From JAZDEY01 sp043808325 [NCBI: Candidatus Eiseniibacteriota bacterium] (GTDB lineage Bacteria; Arandabacterota; Arandabacteria; Arandabacterales): a stretch of 64,000 nucleotides of DNA. This document shows positions 8,114-16,530 of the stretch, in pieces. A program made the translations under genes and the position numbers. The notes beneath the pieces are model-generated. The model saw only the letters and a list, made by a program, of their open reading frames with translations, searched no databases and had not been told where the DNA came from. Position 1 is the stretch's first letter. Every line of letters begins with the position of its first letter. The DNA lies in NCBI GenBank assembly GCA_043808325.1, contig JAZDEY010000004.1, forward strand, positions 1 through 64,000, in the 5' to 3' direction.

Positions 8114-9463
8114 ATGATACCGAAGTCCGCCCCCCGCCCGAGTGTCGCGTTGAGACGTGCTCTCGCGAGCGCCGTCCTTGTGGCCGCCCTTGTGGGGATC
8201 TCCATCGGGCTCGTTCCCGCGCCGCGCCCAGCCTGGGCCGAACCGGATGTCCGGCTCAGGATCACCACCGAGGGTTACACCAAGATCAGGATCGGCTTCG
8301 AGGAAGCCAAACCCGGGATTGAGAGCAAGCTCCACGCCCACTACGACCGGCTCCTCGGCGTGATCGAACAGGATCTCGACATGTCAGGCTACTTCGAGGT
8401 GGTGAAGGGCAGGGGGAGCGCCGAGGCGAACGCCATAGTGGAGACCTCAGTCCGGCGCAGCCACGACGAGCTGAGCTTCGAGGTGCGGCTGGGCGACAAA
8501 CTCTCGGAAGCCACCATCTTTAAGAGGAAATACCGCTCATCGCCCGACGAGATAGCGGCGACCGCCCACTTGGTGGCCGAGGAGATCATCGTTGCTCTCA
8601 CAGGCAGGCAGGGCATCGCGAATACCCGCGTGGCCTTTGTTGCCGGGGAGCGGGGAAACTCCTACCTTTACATGGTCCAGCTTGACGGCGAGACTCCGAC
8701 CCGGCTGACCCAGGTCGGCGGCATCGTGATGAGTCCTTCGTGGTCGCCGGACGGGGCCAGGCTCGCCTACGTTTCTTACCAGACCGGGATGCCCGCGATC
8801 TACGTGATGGACGCATCAAGTCTCGGAGCAACAAGATTCGCTTCATTTGAGGGCCTTAACGGCATGCCGGCATGGTCACCTGACGGCAGGAGTCTCGCCG
8901 TCACTTTGAGCAAGGACGGCAATCCCGAGATCTATGTTCTTTCCCTGGACGGTACGCTCCAGAGACGGATCACTTTCTACTCGGGTATCGATTGCTCGCC
9001 CGCCTGGGCGCCGAATGGACTTCAGCTGGCCTTCACGTCGGATCGGGCCGGGACACCCCAGATATTTGTCACCGATACCGAGGGACTCGGCGTGAGACAG
9101 GTGACCTCCGAAGGCAACTATAACACGTCCCCTGCGTGGTCACCCGACGGCAGCCTGATTGCTTTTGTATCGAGGATCGATGGAGAATTTCAGATATGCA
9201 CGGTCGACCCCTTCGGCGTCAGCGTCAGGGTCTTGACCTCAAGTGACAACAACGAGGATCCCTGCTGGTCAGCCGACGGCATGCATCTTGTTTTTTCCTC
9301 GACAGGTCACGGGAAGTCGAGTATTTATATAATGGGTAGGGATGGTGGTGACAAGCGCAAGATAGTCGACGGCTTCACTCGTCCGAGGAATCCGGCCTGG
9401 TCTCCACCGCCGAGCTACGGAAAGCAGTCTCTACTCGAGGGCCAACCCAAAGGAGGGAATTGA
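8114..9463 (+). CDS. tolB: Tol-Pal system beta-propeller protein TolB
   Basis: Periplasmic protein that binds Pal. A signal peptide (Arg-rich n-region, hydrophobic core, cleavage near PAWAEPDV) precedes the TolB N-terminal domain (RLRITTEG..) and a WD40-like/PD40 propeller with repeated W-S-P-D-G motifs (SPSWSPDG, MPAWSPDG, SPAWAPNG, SPAWSPDG, DPCWSADG). In-frame GTG 8096 and ATG 8102 are alternatives; 8114 is preferred because GGTGAGG then has usable spacing. Pal follows after one base. Confidence 0.9.
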   Translation: MIPKSAPRPSVALRRALASAVLVAALVGISIGLVPAPRPAWAEPDVRLRITTEGYTKIRIGFEEAKPGIESKLHAHYDRLLGVIEQDLDMSGYFEVVKGRGSAEANAIVETSVRRSHDELSFEVRLGDKLSEATIFKRKYRSSPDEIAATAHLVAEEIIVALTGRQGIANTRVAFVAGERGNSYLYMVQLDGETPTRLTQVGGIVMSPSWSPDGARLAYVSYQTGMPAIYVMDASSLGATRFASFEGLNGMPAWSPDGRSLAVTLSKDGNPEIYVLSLDGTLQRRITFYSGIDCSPAWAPNGLQLAFTSDRAGTPQIFVTDTEGLGVRQVTSEGNYNTSPAWSPDGSLIAFVSRIDGEFQICTVDPFGVSVRVLTSSDNNEDPCWSADGMHLVFSSTGHGKSSIYIMGRDGGDKRKIVDGFTRPRNPAWSPPPSYGKQSLLEGQPKGGN

Positions 9464-9464
9464 G

Positions 9465-9980
9465 ATGAACAAGGTGTTCCTAGTCGTAGTTCTCGTCCTC
9501 GGCGTCGTCATGATCGTAGGCTGTCATCCCAAGAAGATGCGGCCCCTTGAGCCGTCCGGGCAGGAGGGCACCAAACTGCCTGCCGAGACTGTGGTCAAGG
9601 AGCCCGGTGAGAAACCGATCAAGCCGATCGAGACTACCGAGGGTGAGGGGATGGCCCTCAAGGACATCAATTTCGAATACGATAAGTACAATCTCACCGA
9701 GGCAGCAGGTGACGTTCTGGCCGGAAACGCCGAGTACTTGATGAAGCATCCGGACGTGGATGCCTTCGTCGAGGGCCATTGCGACGAGCGAGGCACTGAG
9801 GAGTACAATCTCGCACTCGGGGAGAAGCGTGCGATCGCGGCGCGGGACTTCCTCGTAAGGTTTGGAATCGACAGATCGAGGATATCCATCATCAGCTACG
9901 GCGAAGAGAGACCGTTGGACCCTTCCGGCACCGAGGGTGCATGGGCTAAGAACCGGCGGGATCACTTCGTCGTGAAGTAG
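9465..9980 (+). CDS. pal: Peptidoglycan-associated lipoprotein Pal
   Basis: Outer-membrane lipoprotein anchoring the envelope to peptidoglycan. The signal peptide ends in lipobox VMIVGC (Cys 20), followed by a Pro/Glu-rich linker and a C-terminal OmpA-like domain (about residues 65-171). The domain carries EGHCDERGTEEYNLALGEKR, including the Asp and Arg that bind diaminopimelate in the family. A strong AAAGGAGGG ribosome-binding site precedes ATG 9465. 171 aa is a usual Pal length. Confidence 0.93.
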   Translation: MNKVFLVVVLVLGVVMIVGCHPKKMRPLEPSGQEGTKLPAETVVKEPGEKPIKPIETTEGEGMALKDINFEYDKYNLTEAAGDVLAGNAEYLMKHPDVDAFVEGHCDERGTEEYNLALGEKRAIAARDFLVRFGIDRSRISIISYGEERPLDPSGTEGAWAKNRRDHFVVK

Positions 9981-9992
9981 AGGGTGCTGATT

Positions 9993-10769
9993 ATGGCAGG
10001 CATACGAAGAATCGCCCTGGTGGCGCTCTGTATGACCCTGGTGTCAGGCTGCTACGCCAAGAGAATCTACGAGATCGAATCCAGGCTGGATAGCCAGGAA
10101 TACAAGCTGGCGGTCCTTGAGGACTCGTTGAATGCGGTGGCCGGCGCCGTTGCCCACATGGACTCCACGGTCGGAGACAAGTCGGTGCCCCTGAGGACCA
10201 CCGGGGCTCGCATGGAGAGCCGGATGGATGACATCGAGACGCGACTTGAGATGCTGGAGTCGCTTCTTAAGGAGACACGCTACAAGATCTCGCAGCTTTC
10301 GATGCTCGGACCGAGGACTGCGGCACCTGACACGGCCCGTGGCCCCGCCGATACATCAATGGCGGAGCCGTCGATTGCTCAGAACATCTATGAGACCGCT
10401 TACGTGGATTTCGCCAAAGGGGATTTCCAGTCTGCGATAAGCGGGTTCAGAGACTTCGTCAATCGCTTTCCCACAAATGACTTTTCGGACGACGCTCAGT
10501 TGATGATAGGCCAGTCCTTCTTCGTGCAGGGCGACTACGCAAATGCCATATCGGAATTCCGCAAGGTTCTGGACAGATACTCTTCAGGAGATCGGGTGCC
10601 CCAGGCGATCTATAGTCTGGGCCTCGCCTACCTCAAGATCGACGATGCCGATACCGCACGGGAGTATTTCAAGATTCTTTCCGCCAGGTATCCCAAGGCG
10701 GCCGAGACCGACCGCGCAAAGGCCATGCTCGACTCGTTGAAGACTCCGGGTGGATATCGCGGGGAGTGA
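9993..10769 (+). CDS. cpoB: CpoB/YbgF-like TPR lipoprotein
   Basis: Last conventional gene of the tol-pal cluster. The ATG at 9993 has GAGGG at a proper distance (a GTG at 9984 also reads through) and gives a signal peptide with lipobox LVSGC, unlike soluble E. coli CpoB. Next come a coiled-coil stretch (about residues 25-100) and C-terminal TPR units (YVDFAKGDFQSAISGFRDFV, FVQGDYANAISEFRKVL, IYSLGLAYLKIDDADTAREY). In E. coli CpoB coordinates PBP1B and Tol activity during constriction. Confidence 0.85.
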   Translation: MAGIRRIALVALCMTLVSGCYAKRIYEIESRLDSQEYKLAVLEDSLNAVAGAVAHMDSTVGDKSVPLRTTGARMESRMDDIETRLEMLESLLKETRYKISQLSMLGPRTAAPDTARGPADTSMAEPSIAQNIYETAYVDFAKGDFQSAISGFRDFVNRFPTNDFSDDAQLMIGQSFFVQGDYANAISEFRKVLDRYSSGDRVPQAIYSLGLAYLKIDDADTAREYFKILSARYPKAAETDRAKAMLDSLKTPGGYRGE

Positions 10770-10770
10770 A

Positions 10771-12669
10771 ATGCTGCTTCGGATCAAGGAACTCCTGAAC
10801 GGCAAGGGCATCAGCGCCGAGCGGATCGAACAGGCCTATCTGCTGATAAAGGGTTCGGGAAGATACCCCGCCCGGATGCCCTCACACTATCTCGCCGTAG
10901 CGATCGAGCTGATGGAGAAGCACAGGCAGGGCCCCGGCGGAGTGGAGATCTACATCAGCCCCGAGCCTGCCAAGCACGCCCTGGGCCGGCCCTCCGTGAC
11001 CTTCGCGGTGCTGGCCCTTGATTGGCCCGGGCTTCTCAATAGCTGCGCCGGCACGCTTCACGAGAAGGGCTTCAACATTCCTTTCTGTGAAGCCGTGGTG
11101 ATCAAGGAGCCCGAAATGCAGCTGGGGCTTGTCTTCATCGAGATCGAGGTGGAGCGGCCGCAGGATTTCGAGAATCTCAGGAAGATGGAGGACGAGATAA
11201 AGGAAACCCTGTTGATGGCCGCGGCGCGGGAGACGGGCAAGGACGAGATCTTGATGACTGAAGCCCGTAAGGCCGAGCACTACTCGCGCGTGGTCGAACA
11301 TCTTAAGAGAATCTCGGCGGCATCCGAGTACGTCGACCTTCTTGAGAAGAGGGGCGAGGCGGTGAGATTCTTTGCTGCCCGCAGCCTGGCCTACCTGATC
11401 GAGCGTTCACCCGAAGACATCGCAGGCCAGATCTACACCAACTACGTCTTGACCAAGATGGTGAGAGAGACCGGGAAAATCTACGCCAGAATCGCCAACA
11501 TCCAGACCGCCGCGGGGGAGCTGACCGGCATCTCCATGGCCGGCTACGAACATGACCTGTCCCTGGGGGACTGCTTCCGGGTGATCGATGAGGTGGTTCC
11601 GGGCCACCAGCGCAAGTATGACAAGGTTTTCATTACCGGCGACGGCATCAGTGTCTTCAGGATCGAGATACTGGATGCTGCGGGCAAGCCACTGGTGCAC
11701 GACCACCAGGTTGAGATCAACCAGAAGCTGGGCGCAATAAAGGACTCGCCCGAATGCAATAGGCTCTCTCCGGGGGTCGAGATGATCGGCAGAAAGATCT
11801 GCCCGGCGATGCTCGAGGAGGAGCGGCAGCTCAAGATCCCACAGGTCTACATGCATCCGCACAGCAGATCCAACATCAAGGTTGTCCTGGTGACGTCGGG
11901 CGCCGACCGAGGCCACGCGTTCCAGGCGATTGAGGAGACAAGCAAGGTCAGGGGGCTGGAGGCGGCGATGCCGGATACGGCATCCCACGTGACTGCGGGA
12001 GTGGGCGATGAGGCGACCCTTCAGGAAGTCGCCATAATCGACGTCTGGGTCAATTTCGAGGCCTTCTTCGGTTCCCCCCGTGGACCTTACGACGACGAGG
12101 TGATCCTGGTAAGGATCGAGGAGGCCCTGAGGAAGACCGAATTCGTCGGCCCGAGATTGCGCATATTCGACCGAACCGGGCGCCAGCTCAGGAGGGCCAG
12201 ATCGGAACGGATCGTCGCCATGGCCGAGAAAGACGGCTTGGATGCCGAGGTTGCGCGCCAAATCCTGGCGAGGCTTGGTGACCGCCAGATCATTGCGCCG
12301 GCCGTGGCCGACCAGGAAATCTATAGCCAGGTGCTTACCGGAGCAGAAGCAATCAGGGCCTGGCAGACAGGCGGGCGGGCGGCACCTGGCGTGGTCTGGC
12401 GGACCACGGAATCGGGCGGCCCCGGCCGGCGCGCCTCCTACAGCGTCTTTGCCGCTGTTCACCGTCCCGAGAGAATGAATCTCGCCGATATCATGAAGGC
12501 CGTCGCCGATGCAGGCCTCGAGAGCTCCAGCGTGATAGACGGCCCCGAGTATACTCTGGTGCTCTTCAGGCTGGCCCACCACGGCAAGGCATTGGTTGAG
12601 ATGGAATTGAATCGGCTGGAGGTCAGGCTGGTGCAGCTGCTTGCCGGCCCACCCCCTGCAAGAACGTAG
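10771..12669 (+). CDS. Uncharacterised large protein with ACT-like domain
   Basis: 632 aa; I do not recognise the family. ATG at 10771 follows GGGGAG one base past the cpoB stop, so it is co-transcribed with tol-pal. Residues of about 70-140 resemble an ACT regulatory domain (LDWPGLLNSCAGTLHEKGFN). A helical stretch follows, then alternating alpha/beta segments with possible further ACT-like strands around HSRSNIKVVLVTSGADRGHA and SYSVFAAVHRPERMNLADIM. No catalytic domain, signal peptide or membrane segment is evident. The regulatory pieces recall the ACT-rich region of large NAD-glutamate dehydrogenases, but the dehydrogenase core is absent. Function unknown. Confidence 0.7.
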   Translation: MLLRIKELLNGKGISAERIEQAYLLIKGSGRYPARMPSHYLAVAIELMEKHRQGPGGVEIYISPEPAKHALGRPSVTFAVLALDWPGLLNSCAGTLHEKGFNIPFCEAVVIKEPEMQLGLVFIEIEVERPQDFENLRKMEDEIKETLLMAAARETGKDEILMTEARKAEHYSRVVEHLKRISAASEYVDLLEKRGEAVRFFAARSLAYLIERSPEDIAGQIYTNYVLTKMVRETGKIYARIANIQTAAGELTGISMAGYEHDLSLGDCFRVIDEVVPGHQRKYDKVFITGDGISVFRIEILDAAGKPLVHDHQVEINQKLGAIKDSPECNRLSPGVEMIGRKICPAMLEEERQLKIPQVYMHPHSRSNIKVVLVTSGADRGHAFQAIEETSKVRGLEAAMPDTASHVTAGVGDEATLQEVAIIDVWVNFEAFFGSPRGPYDDEVILVRIEEALRKTEFVGPRLRIFDRTGRQLRRARSERIVAMAEKDGLDAEVARQILARLGDRQIIAPAVADQEIYSQVLTGAEAIRAWQTGGRAAPGVVWRTTESGGPGRRASYSVFAAVHRPERMNLADIMKAVADAGLESSSVIDGPEYTLVLFRLAHHGKALVEMELNRLEVRLVQLLAGPPPART

Positions 12670-12681
12670 CACCAACGAAGT

Positions 12682-13563
12682 CTACGTCCTGGTTCCCACT
12701 ACGAGTATCGCTGCGGCTATCACGGCGCAACCGATCGCTACCGTCCCCGAGACCACCTCTCCAAGCACGATGCGGGCGACCAAGACGCCAAAGACCAGCT
12801 CCGCAAGCAGCACGATCGCCGAGGTCAGGGCCCCTATGCGCTTTATCGCAGCTGTCCAGATGACGAAGGGGAGTATGCTGCAGGCGACCGCCAGATACGC
12901 GATCGCGATCCAGGCATTGCGGCTGACCCGAACGCCGGCAGCGAATGCGGGTAAACTGATCGCCAGGAAAGCAGGTAGCGACCACAGGAAGACCCCTGCC
13001 ATGAGAGGGACTTCGCTCAGTGTGCGCCGCGTCACGGCCATCTTGGTGAGCACGACGTAGAAACCATAGGCTACCGCTGAGCCCGAGACCAGGAGATCAC
13101 CGGCGAGGGTCTCGGTTTCCCCGGGACCGCCTCTGCCACCCCGCGTGATCAGGTATATGCCGAAGATACCCATGCCAAGAGCAATCAGTTTTCTTGGGCC
13201 GATCGACTCCTTGAGCATAAGATAGCTTAGCGGCGCAACCAGGACCGCACTCGAATTGATTATGATCACGGCCCTGGATGCGGTGGTCTGGGTCTGGCCG
13301 AGAAACTGGAAGGCATAGCTTGCCGCGATGGTCATCCCAAGCAGTATCACGTATCGATCCCTGACGTAGGCCGAAAAGAGCCGCCACTGCCGGCGGGCGA
13401 TCACGATCGCAATAAGGATCGCTGTGGCCAGCGAAAACCGGAGAAAGACAAAGGAACATGGGTCGAGGTAGCGAAGCCCCAGTTTGACGGCCGTAAACGA
13501 GGTCGCCCAGAGCACCGCGGCTGACAGCGTCATCAGGATGGGCAGGCGGCCGGGCCGAGTCAT
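12682..13563 (-). CDS. EamA/DMT-superfamily transporter
   Basis: 293 aa hydrophobic protein with about ten predicted membrane helices in two EamA repeats (first from PILMTLSAAVLWATSFTAVK, second from GDLLVSGSAVAYGFYVVLTK). It is a drug/metabolite-type exporter or importer of unknown substrate. Its ATG overlaps the buk stop (ATGA), so it is translated with butyrate kinase. Its 3' end converges on the ACT-like gene with only 12 bp between. Confidence 0.85.
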   Translation of the reverse strand: MTRPGRLPILMTLSAAVLWATSFTAVKLGLRYLDPCSFVFLRFSLATAILIAIVIARRQWRLFSAYVRDRYVILLGMTIAASYAFQFLGQTQTTASRAVIIINSSAVLVAPLSYLMLKESIGPRKLIALGMGIFGIYLITRGGRGGPGETETLAGDLLVSGSAVAYGFYVVLTKMAVTRRTLSEVPLMAGVFLWSLPAFLAISLPAFAAGVRVSRNAWIAIAYLAVACSILPFVIWTAAIKRIGALTSAIVLLAELVFGVLVARIVLGEVVSGTVAIGCAVIAAAILVVGTRT

Positions 13564-14627
13564 TTGTATTCCTTGGGCTCCTCTTCACCCCTGAGTACCC
13601 GCAGGGCCCCCAAGGCAAGAGACTCCATCTCGTGCTCGCCGGGATAAACGAAAATGTGAGGCGCGATGAAGGCGACTCGTTCCTTGACCAGGCTAACGAT
13701 CCGATCGGAGAACGCGATGCCGCCTGTGAAGACAATGGCATCCACTCTGCCCTTCAAGACCGCAGCGCAGGCGCCTATCTCCTTGGCAATCTGGTAGGCC
13801 ATCGCGCTGAGGACAAGCGCGGCCCTGGCATCCCCGCTCTGTGCCATCTTCTCGGCCTGGGTTATGTCATCGGTGCCGAGATAAGCTCTCAGACCTCCCG
13901 TGCGCGTCAATTTGGCGAAGATCTCTTCCCGGGTGTGCTTCCCCGAGAAACAGAGATCGGCCAGCTGGGTGACCGGCAGCGATCCCGCTCTCTGGGTCGA
14001 AAACGGCCCGCCGTCGTGGGCATTGTTAACGTCGATCATTCTTCCCTGCTGGTGGGCGCTCACCGAGATGCCGGTCCCAAGATGAGCCACGATCGCGTTG
14101 ATTCGGCGATGATCCTTTCCCAGATCCTTTGCTGCCTTCCTTACAACCATCTTGCTATTGAGGGGGTGATCCAGACTCTTTCTTTCAAGCTCGGGCAGCC
14201 CCGACAGCCTCGCCTCAGGTATGAACTCATCGACCGAGACGGGGTCGACCATGAACGCCGGCTTGGCGAGCTTCTCTGCAATCTCGAATGCCAGCAGGGC
14301 ACCGAGATTCGACGCGTGCTTGGCCTGCACGTTACCGTTCTTGATATCGGCTGCAAGGCGAGCGTTCACTCGATAAGTGCCGCTCTCAAGAGGTTTGAGA
14401 GCACCCCCGCGGCCCACGATCGCCTCAAGCGCAACAATCTCAATAGCCTCCTGGTCCAGAACATCTACTATGGCCTTCTCGAGATCGTCGCGGTGAGAGA
14501 GAATGTCATCGAAGGTTGCAGGTATCTTTTCGTGAGGGATGCTCCGCTTGAGGACGCAGGCTTCGCCTTCAAAAAGGGCGATCTTGGTCGACCCACCCCC
14601 CGGGTTTATCACAAGAATCAATCCCAT
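13560..14627 (-). CDS. buk: Butyrate kinase
   Basis: Acetokinase-family enzyme forming acyl-CoA-derived butyrate plus ATP from butyryl phosphate (or the branched-chain equivalent). The N-terminal phosphate-binding motif is LVINPGGGSTKIALF. Also visible are GRGGALKPLESGTY, the AHLGTGISVSAHQQGRMID signature and the C-terminal FTGGIAFSD. 355 aa is the usual length. No phosphotransbutyrylase gene is in the window. It overlaps the flavoprotein gene upstream by 10 nt and the DMT gene downstream by 4 nt, a tight three-gene operon. Confidence 0.9.
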   Translation of the reverse strand: MGLILVINPGGGSTKIALFEGEACVLKRSIPHEKIPATFDDILSHRDDLEKAIVDVLDQEAIEIVALEAIVGRGGALKPLESGTYRVNARLAADIKNGNVQAKHASNLGALLAFEIAEKLAKPAFMVDPVSVDEFIPEARLSGLPELERKSLDHPLNSKMVVRKAAKDLGKDHRRINAIVAHLGTGISVSAHQQGRMIDVNNAHDGGPFSTQRAGSLPVTQLADLCFSGKHTREEIFAKLTRTGGLRAYLGTDDITQAEKMAQSGDARAALVLSAMAYQIAKEIGACAAVLKGRVDAIVFTGGIAFSDRIVSLVKERVAFIAPHIFVYPGEHEMESLALGALRVLRGEEEPKEYK

Positions 14628-15559
14628 GGCTTAACCCGCCCCCGGTCCAGGGCTTCATGACCGAGCTTCAATGCCGAGAGCCGTCTGAGTTCTGCCAGGT
14701 TCCTCGAGACCTGGCGGCGGCTGAGCGCATATCTCCTGACCGAGGGCTTGATCCAGTCCTCTACATGTTGCCGCAGCCAGACCAGACCCCAGCGCCGTTC
14801 GGAACCGGTGCTGAGGAACGTGCCGTCCCTAAGGTAGGCGCTGAGATCGCCCGCCTCCCCGCAGACGGGACACACCAGGGTACTACGACTTTCAATTCTG
14901 AAGAAGTCGCTGCGGCAGGTAGGGCATTGCAGAGTGGCTCCAGAGGGCCCGCGAGCCGCATGCGGACCCCCGCCTACAAGGCGCCCGCCCCAGTACTTCA
15001 GAGACTCGACAGTCTCGCTGTCAGCGAGCACCTCTCCCGGACCCTCGGCGACAACACTGAGACTCTCGGCCAGCTCAAACCCCAGAAGGCTGGCGGTGAT
15101 GTTGACTATGGGCTCAGCCAGGCCACGCCATGCCCGGTTGCCCATCACGGTTACGGTGACCGCATATCTCCGGCGATCGCCGGACTGGTCCCGGGCGGCG
15201 ACGGCAAGCAGGCGGTCAAGCAGTCCCACCAGGATGGCGGGGGGCAAGCCGAAATAAACGGGTGATGCCACGACCAGCGCATCCGCCGAACTGATTCTCT
15301 CGAGCAGGTCCCAAAGATCATCCGTCAGGGCGCAGGTCTTCGCATCCGAAAGACACTTGAAACAGCCGCGGCAAGGGGCGATCTCGAGATCGGGCAAGCG
15401 TATGAATTCGGTTTCAGCCCCCTGGTCGGCCGCCGAGACCAGAGCAAGTCTGATTGCGGCCTCGCAGTTGCCCCAGGCCCTCGTTGAAGCCGACATACCG
15501 AGTAGCTTCACCTTTGGTTGCTCCGCTCGATCCCTTGATGTTTCGTCTGGCAAGCCCAT
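14618..15559 (-). CDS. Flavodoxin-like NADPH-dependent FMN reductase with zinc ribbon
   Basis: N-terminal iron-sulfur-flavoprotein/FMN-reductase fold: LLGMSASTRAWGNCE (FMN phosphate loop), a CRGCFKC cysteine pair that could bind Fe-S, and VVASPVYFGLPPA. A zinc-ribbon-like CPTC...CPVCGEAG lies in the C-terminal third, with a basic tail after it. The start is placed at ATG 15559 (MGLPDETSRDR) because residues before it look non-coding; ATG 15616 is in frame. First gene ahead of buk and the DMT transporter. Electron donor and acceptor unknown. Confidence 0.75.
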   Translation of the reverse strand: MGLPDETSRDRAEQPKVKLLGMSASTRAWGNCEAAIRLALVSAADQGAETEFIRLPDLEIAPCRGCFKCLSDAKTCALTDDLWDLLERISSADALVVASPVYFGLPPAILVGLLDRLLAVAARDQSGDRRRYAVTVTVMGNRAWRGLAEPIVNITASLLGFELAESLSVVAEGPGEVLADSETVESLKYWGGRLVGGGPHAARGPSGATLQCPTCRSDFFRIESRSTLVCPVCGEAGDLSAYLRDGTFLSTGSERRWGLVWLRQHVEDWIKPSVRRYALSRRQVSRNLAELRRLSALKLGHEALDRGRVKPWD

Positions 15560-15587
15560 AGGCGCGGCCGGTGCTGAAGTTGGCAAG

Positions 15588-15616
15588 AGTGTTCCATACC
15601 GGGCCGTTGGTGTCAA
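15588..15616 (-). promoter_or_regulatory. Possible promoter of flavoprotein-buk operon
   Basis: Perfect TTGACA on the minus strand (15611-15616) with AACACT 17 nt downstream (15588-15593). The -10 is weak; the position 30 nt before the chosen start is plausible. Confidence 0.35.
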
Positions 15617-15663
15617 CTAAATGCTGGACATACGTTACCGCGCTCGTTAACAATAATCATGAA

Positions 15664-16494
15664 ATGACAAAGAGCGTACCGATCCCGCCAAGAAAGGCAA
15701 GCGTGAAAGAGACGGCCGTTGAGTTCCGGAACGAGGGCTTGAGACTCCAGGGCATGCTCCATCTACCCGACGGGGCTTCCAAGCATCCCTGCCTGGTCTT
15801 CCTGCACAGCTATACGGGCAATCGCATGGAGGATCACTGCCTCTTCGTAAAGGCAGCCCGGGATCTGTGCGAACACGGCATCGCCTGCCTGCGGTTCGAT
15901 TTCCGGGGTTCGGGGGAGAGCCAGGGCAGTTTCGTCGACGTAACAGTCGAGGGTGAACTGAGCGACGCGCTGGGGGCAATCGAGTTTCTGAACGCGCATG
16001 GCTCGATTGACATGCACCGCGTCGGCGTAATCGGGCTCGGCCTCGGTGGATGCATTGCCGCCTGCGTTGCGGCCAAGATCAGGCTCAAATCGCTGGCCCT
16101 CTGGGCGCCTGCTGCCCTGGTCGACTACATGGTCGAACGCGGGGGCAAAGTGGTGAAGGATCCGTACGTCTGGCTTCCCGAGAAATACCAGGAGGCCATC
16201 CGGACGAACGGCCACGTCGATATCGGCGGTTTCGAGAGGGGCAAGGCCTATTTCGAAAGCCTCAGGCGGATCGATCCCTTAAGGGAGATAGCCAAGTACG
16301 ACGGGCCGGTGCTGATCGTCCAGGGAAGCGAGGACGAGGTTTCCTCGCCCGCAAACTCCGAATTCCTCTACGACCACGTCAAGGGAAGGCGCCTGCTGGT
16401 CGTGATCGACGGCGCCGACCACACCTTCAGCTCGACCGTCTGGGAAAATCAGGTAATAGAAACGACGAGGCTGTGGTTTAAAGAGACTCTGTGA
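15664..16494 (+). CDS. Alpha/beta-hydrolase-fold protein lacking the nucleophile serine
   Basis: 276 aa hydrolase-fold protein resembling serine esterases/aminopeptidases: LHSYTGNRMEDH oxyanion region, RFDFRGSGESQG, a nucleophile elbow, QGSEDEVS (catalytic Asp) and DGADHTFSS (catalytic His). The elbow reads VIGLGLGGCIA, so the expected GxSxG Ser is Gly (codon ggc). Unless this is a sequence error, it should not act as a normal Ser hydrolase. The start at 15664 is chosen because homology begins soon after (VEFRNEGLRLQG); no clear ribosome-binding site is seen. Divergent from the flavoprotein operon. Confidence 0.75.
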   Translation: MTKSVPIPPRKASVKETAVEFRNEGLRLQGMLHLPDGASKHPCLVFLHSYTGNRMEDHCLFVKAARDLCEHGIACLRFDFRGSGESQGSFVDVTVEGELSDALGAIEFLNAHGSIDMHRVGVIGLGLGGCIAACVAAKIRLKSLALWAPAALVDYMVERGGKVVKDPYVWLPEKYQEAIRTNGHVDIGGFERGKAYFESLRRIDPLREIAKYDGPVLIVQGSEDEVSSPANSEFLYDHVKGRRLLVVIDGADHTFSSTVWENQVIETTRLWFKETL

Positions 16495-16530
16495 TCAACC
16501 GCCGGTCGCCGCCTTCTCGTAGGTAGGGCG

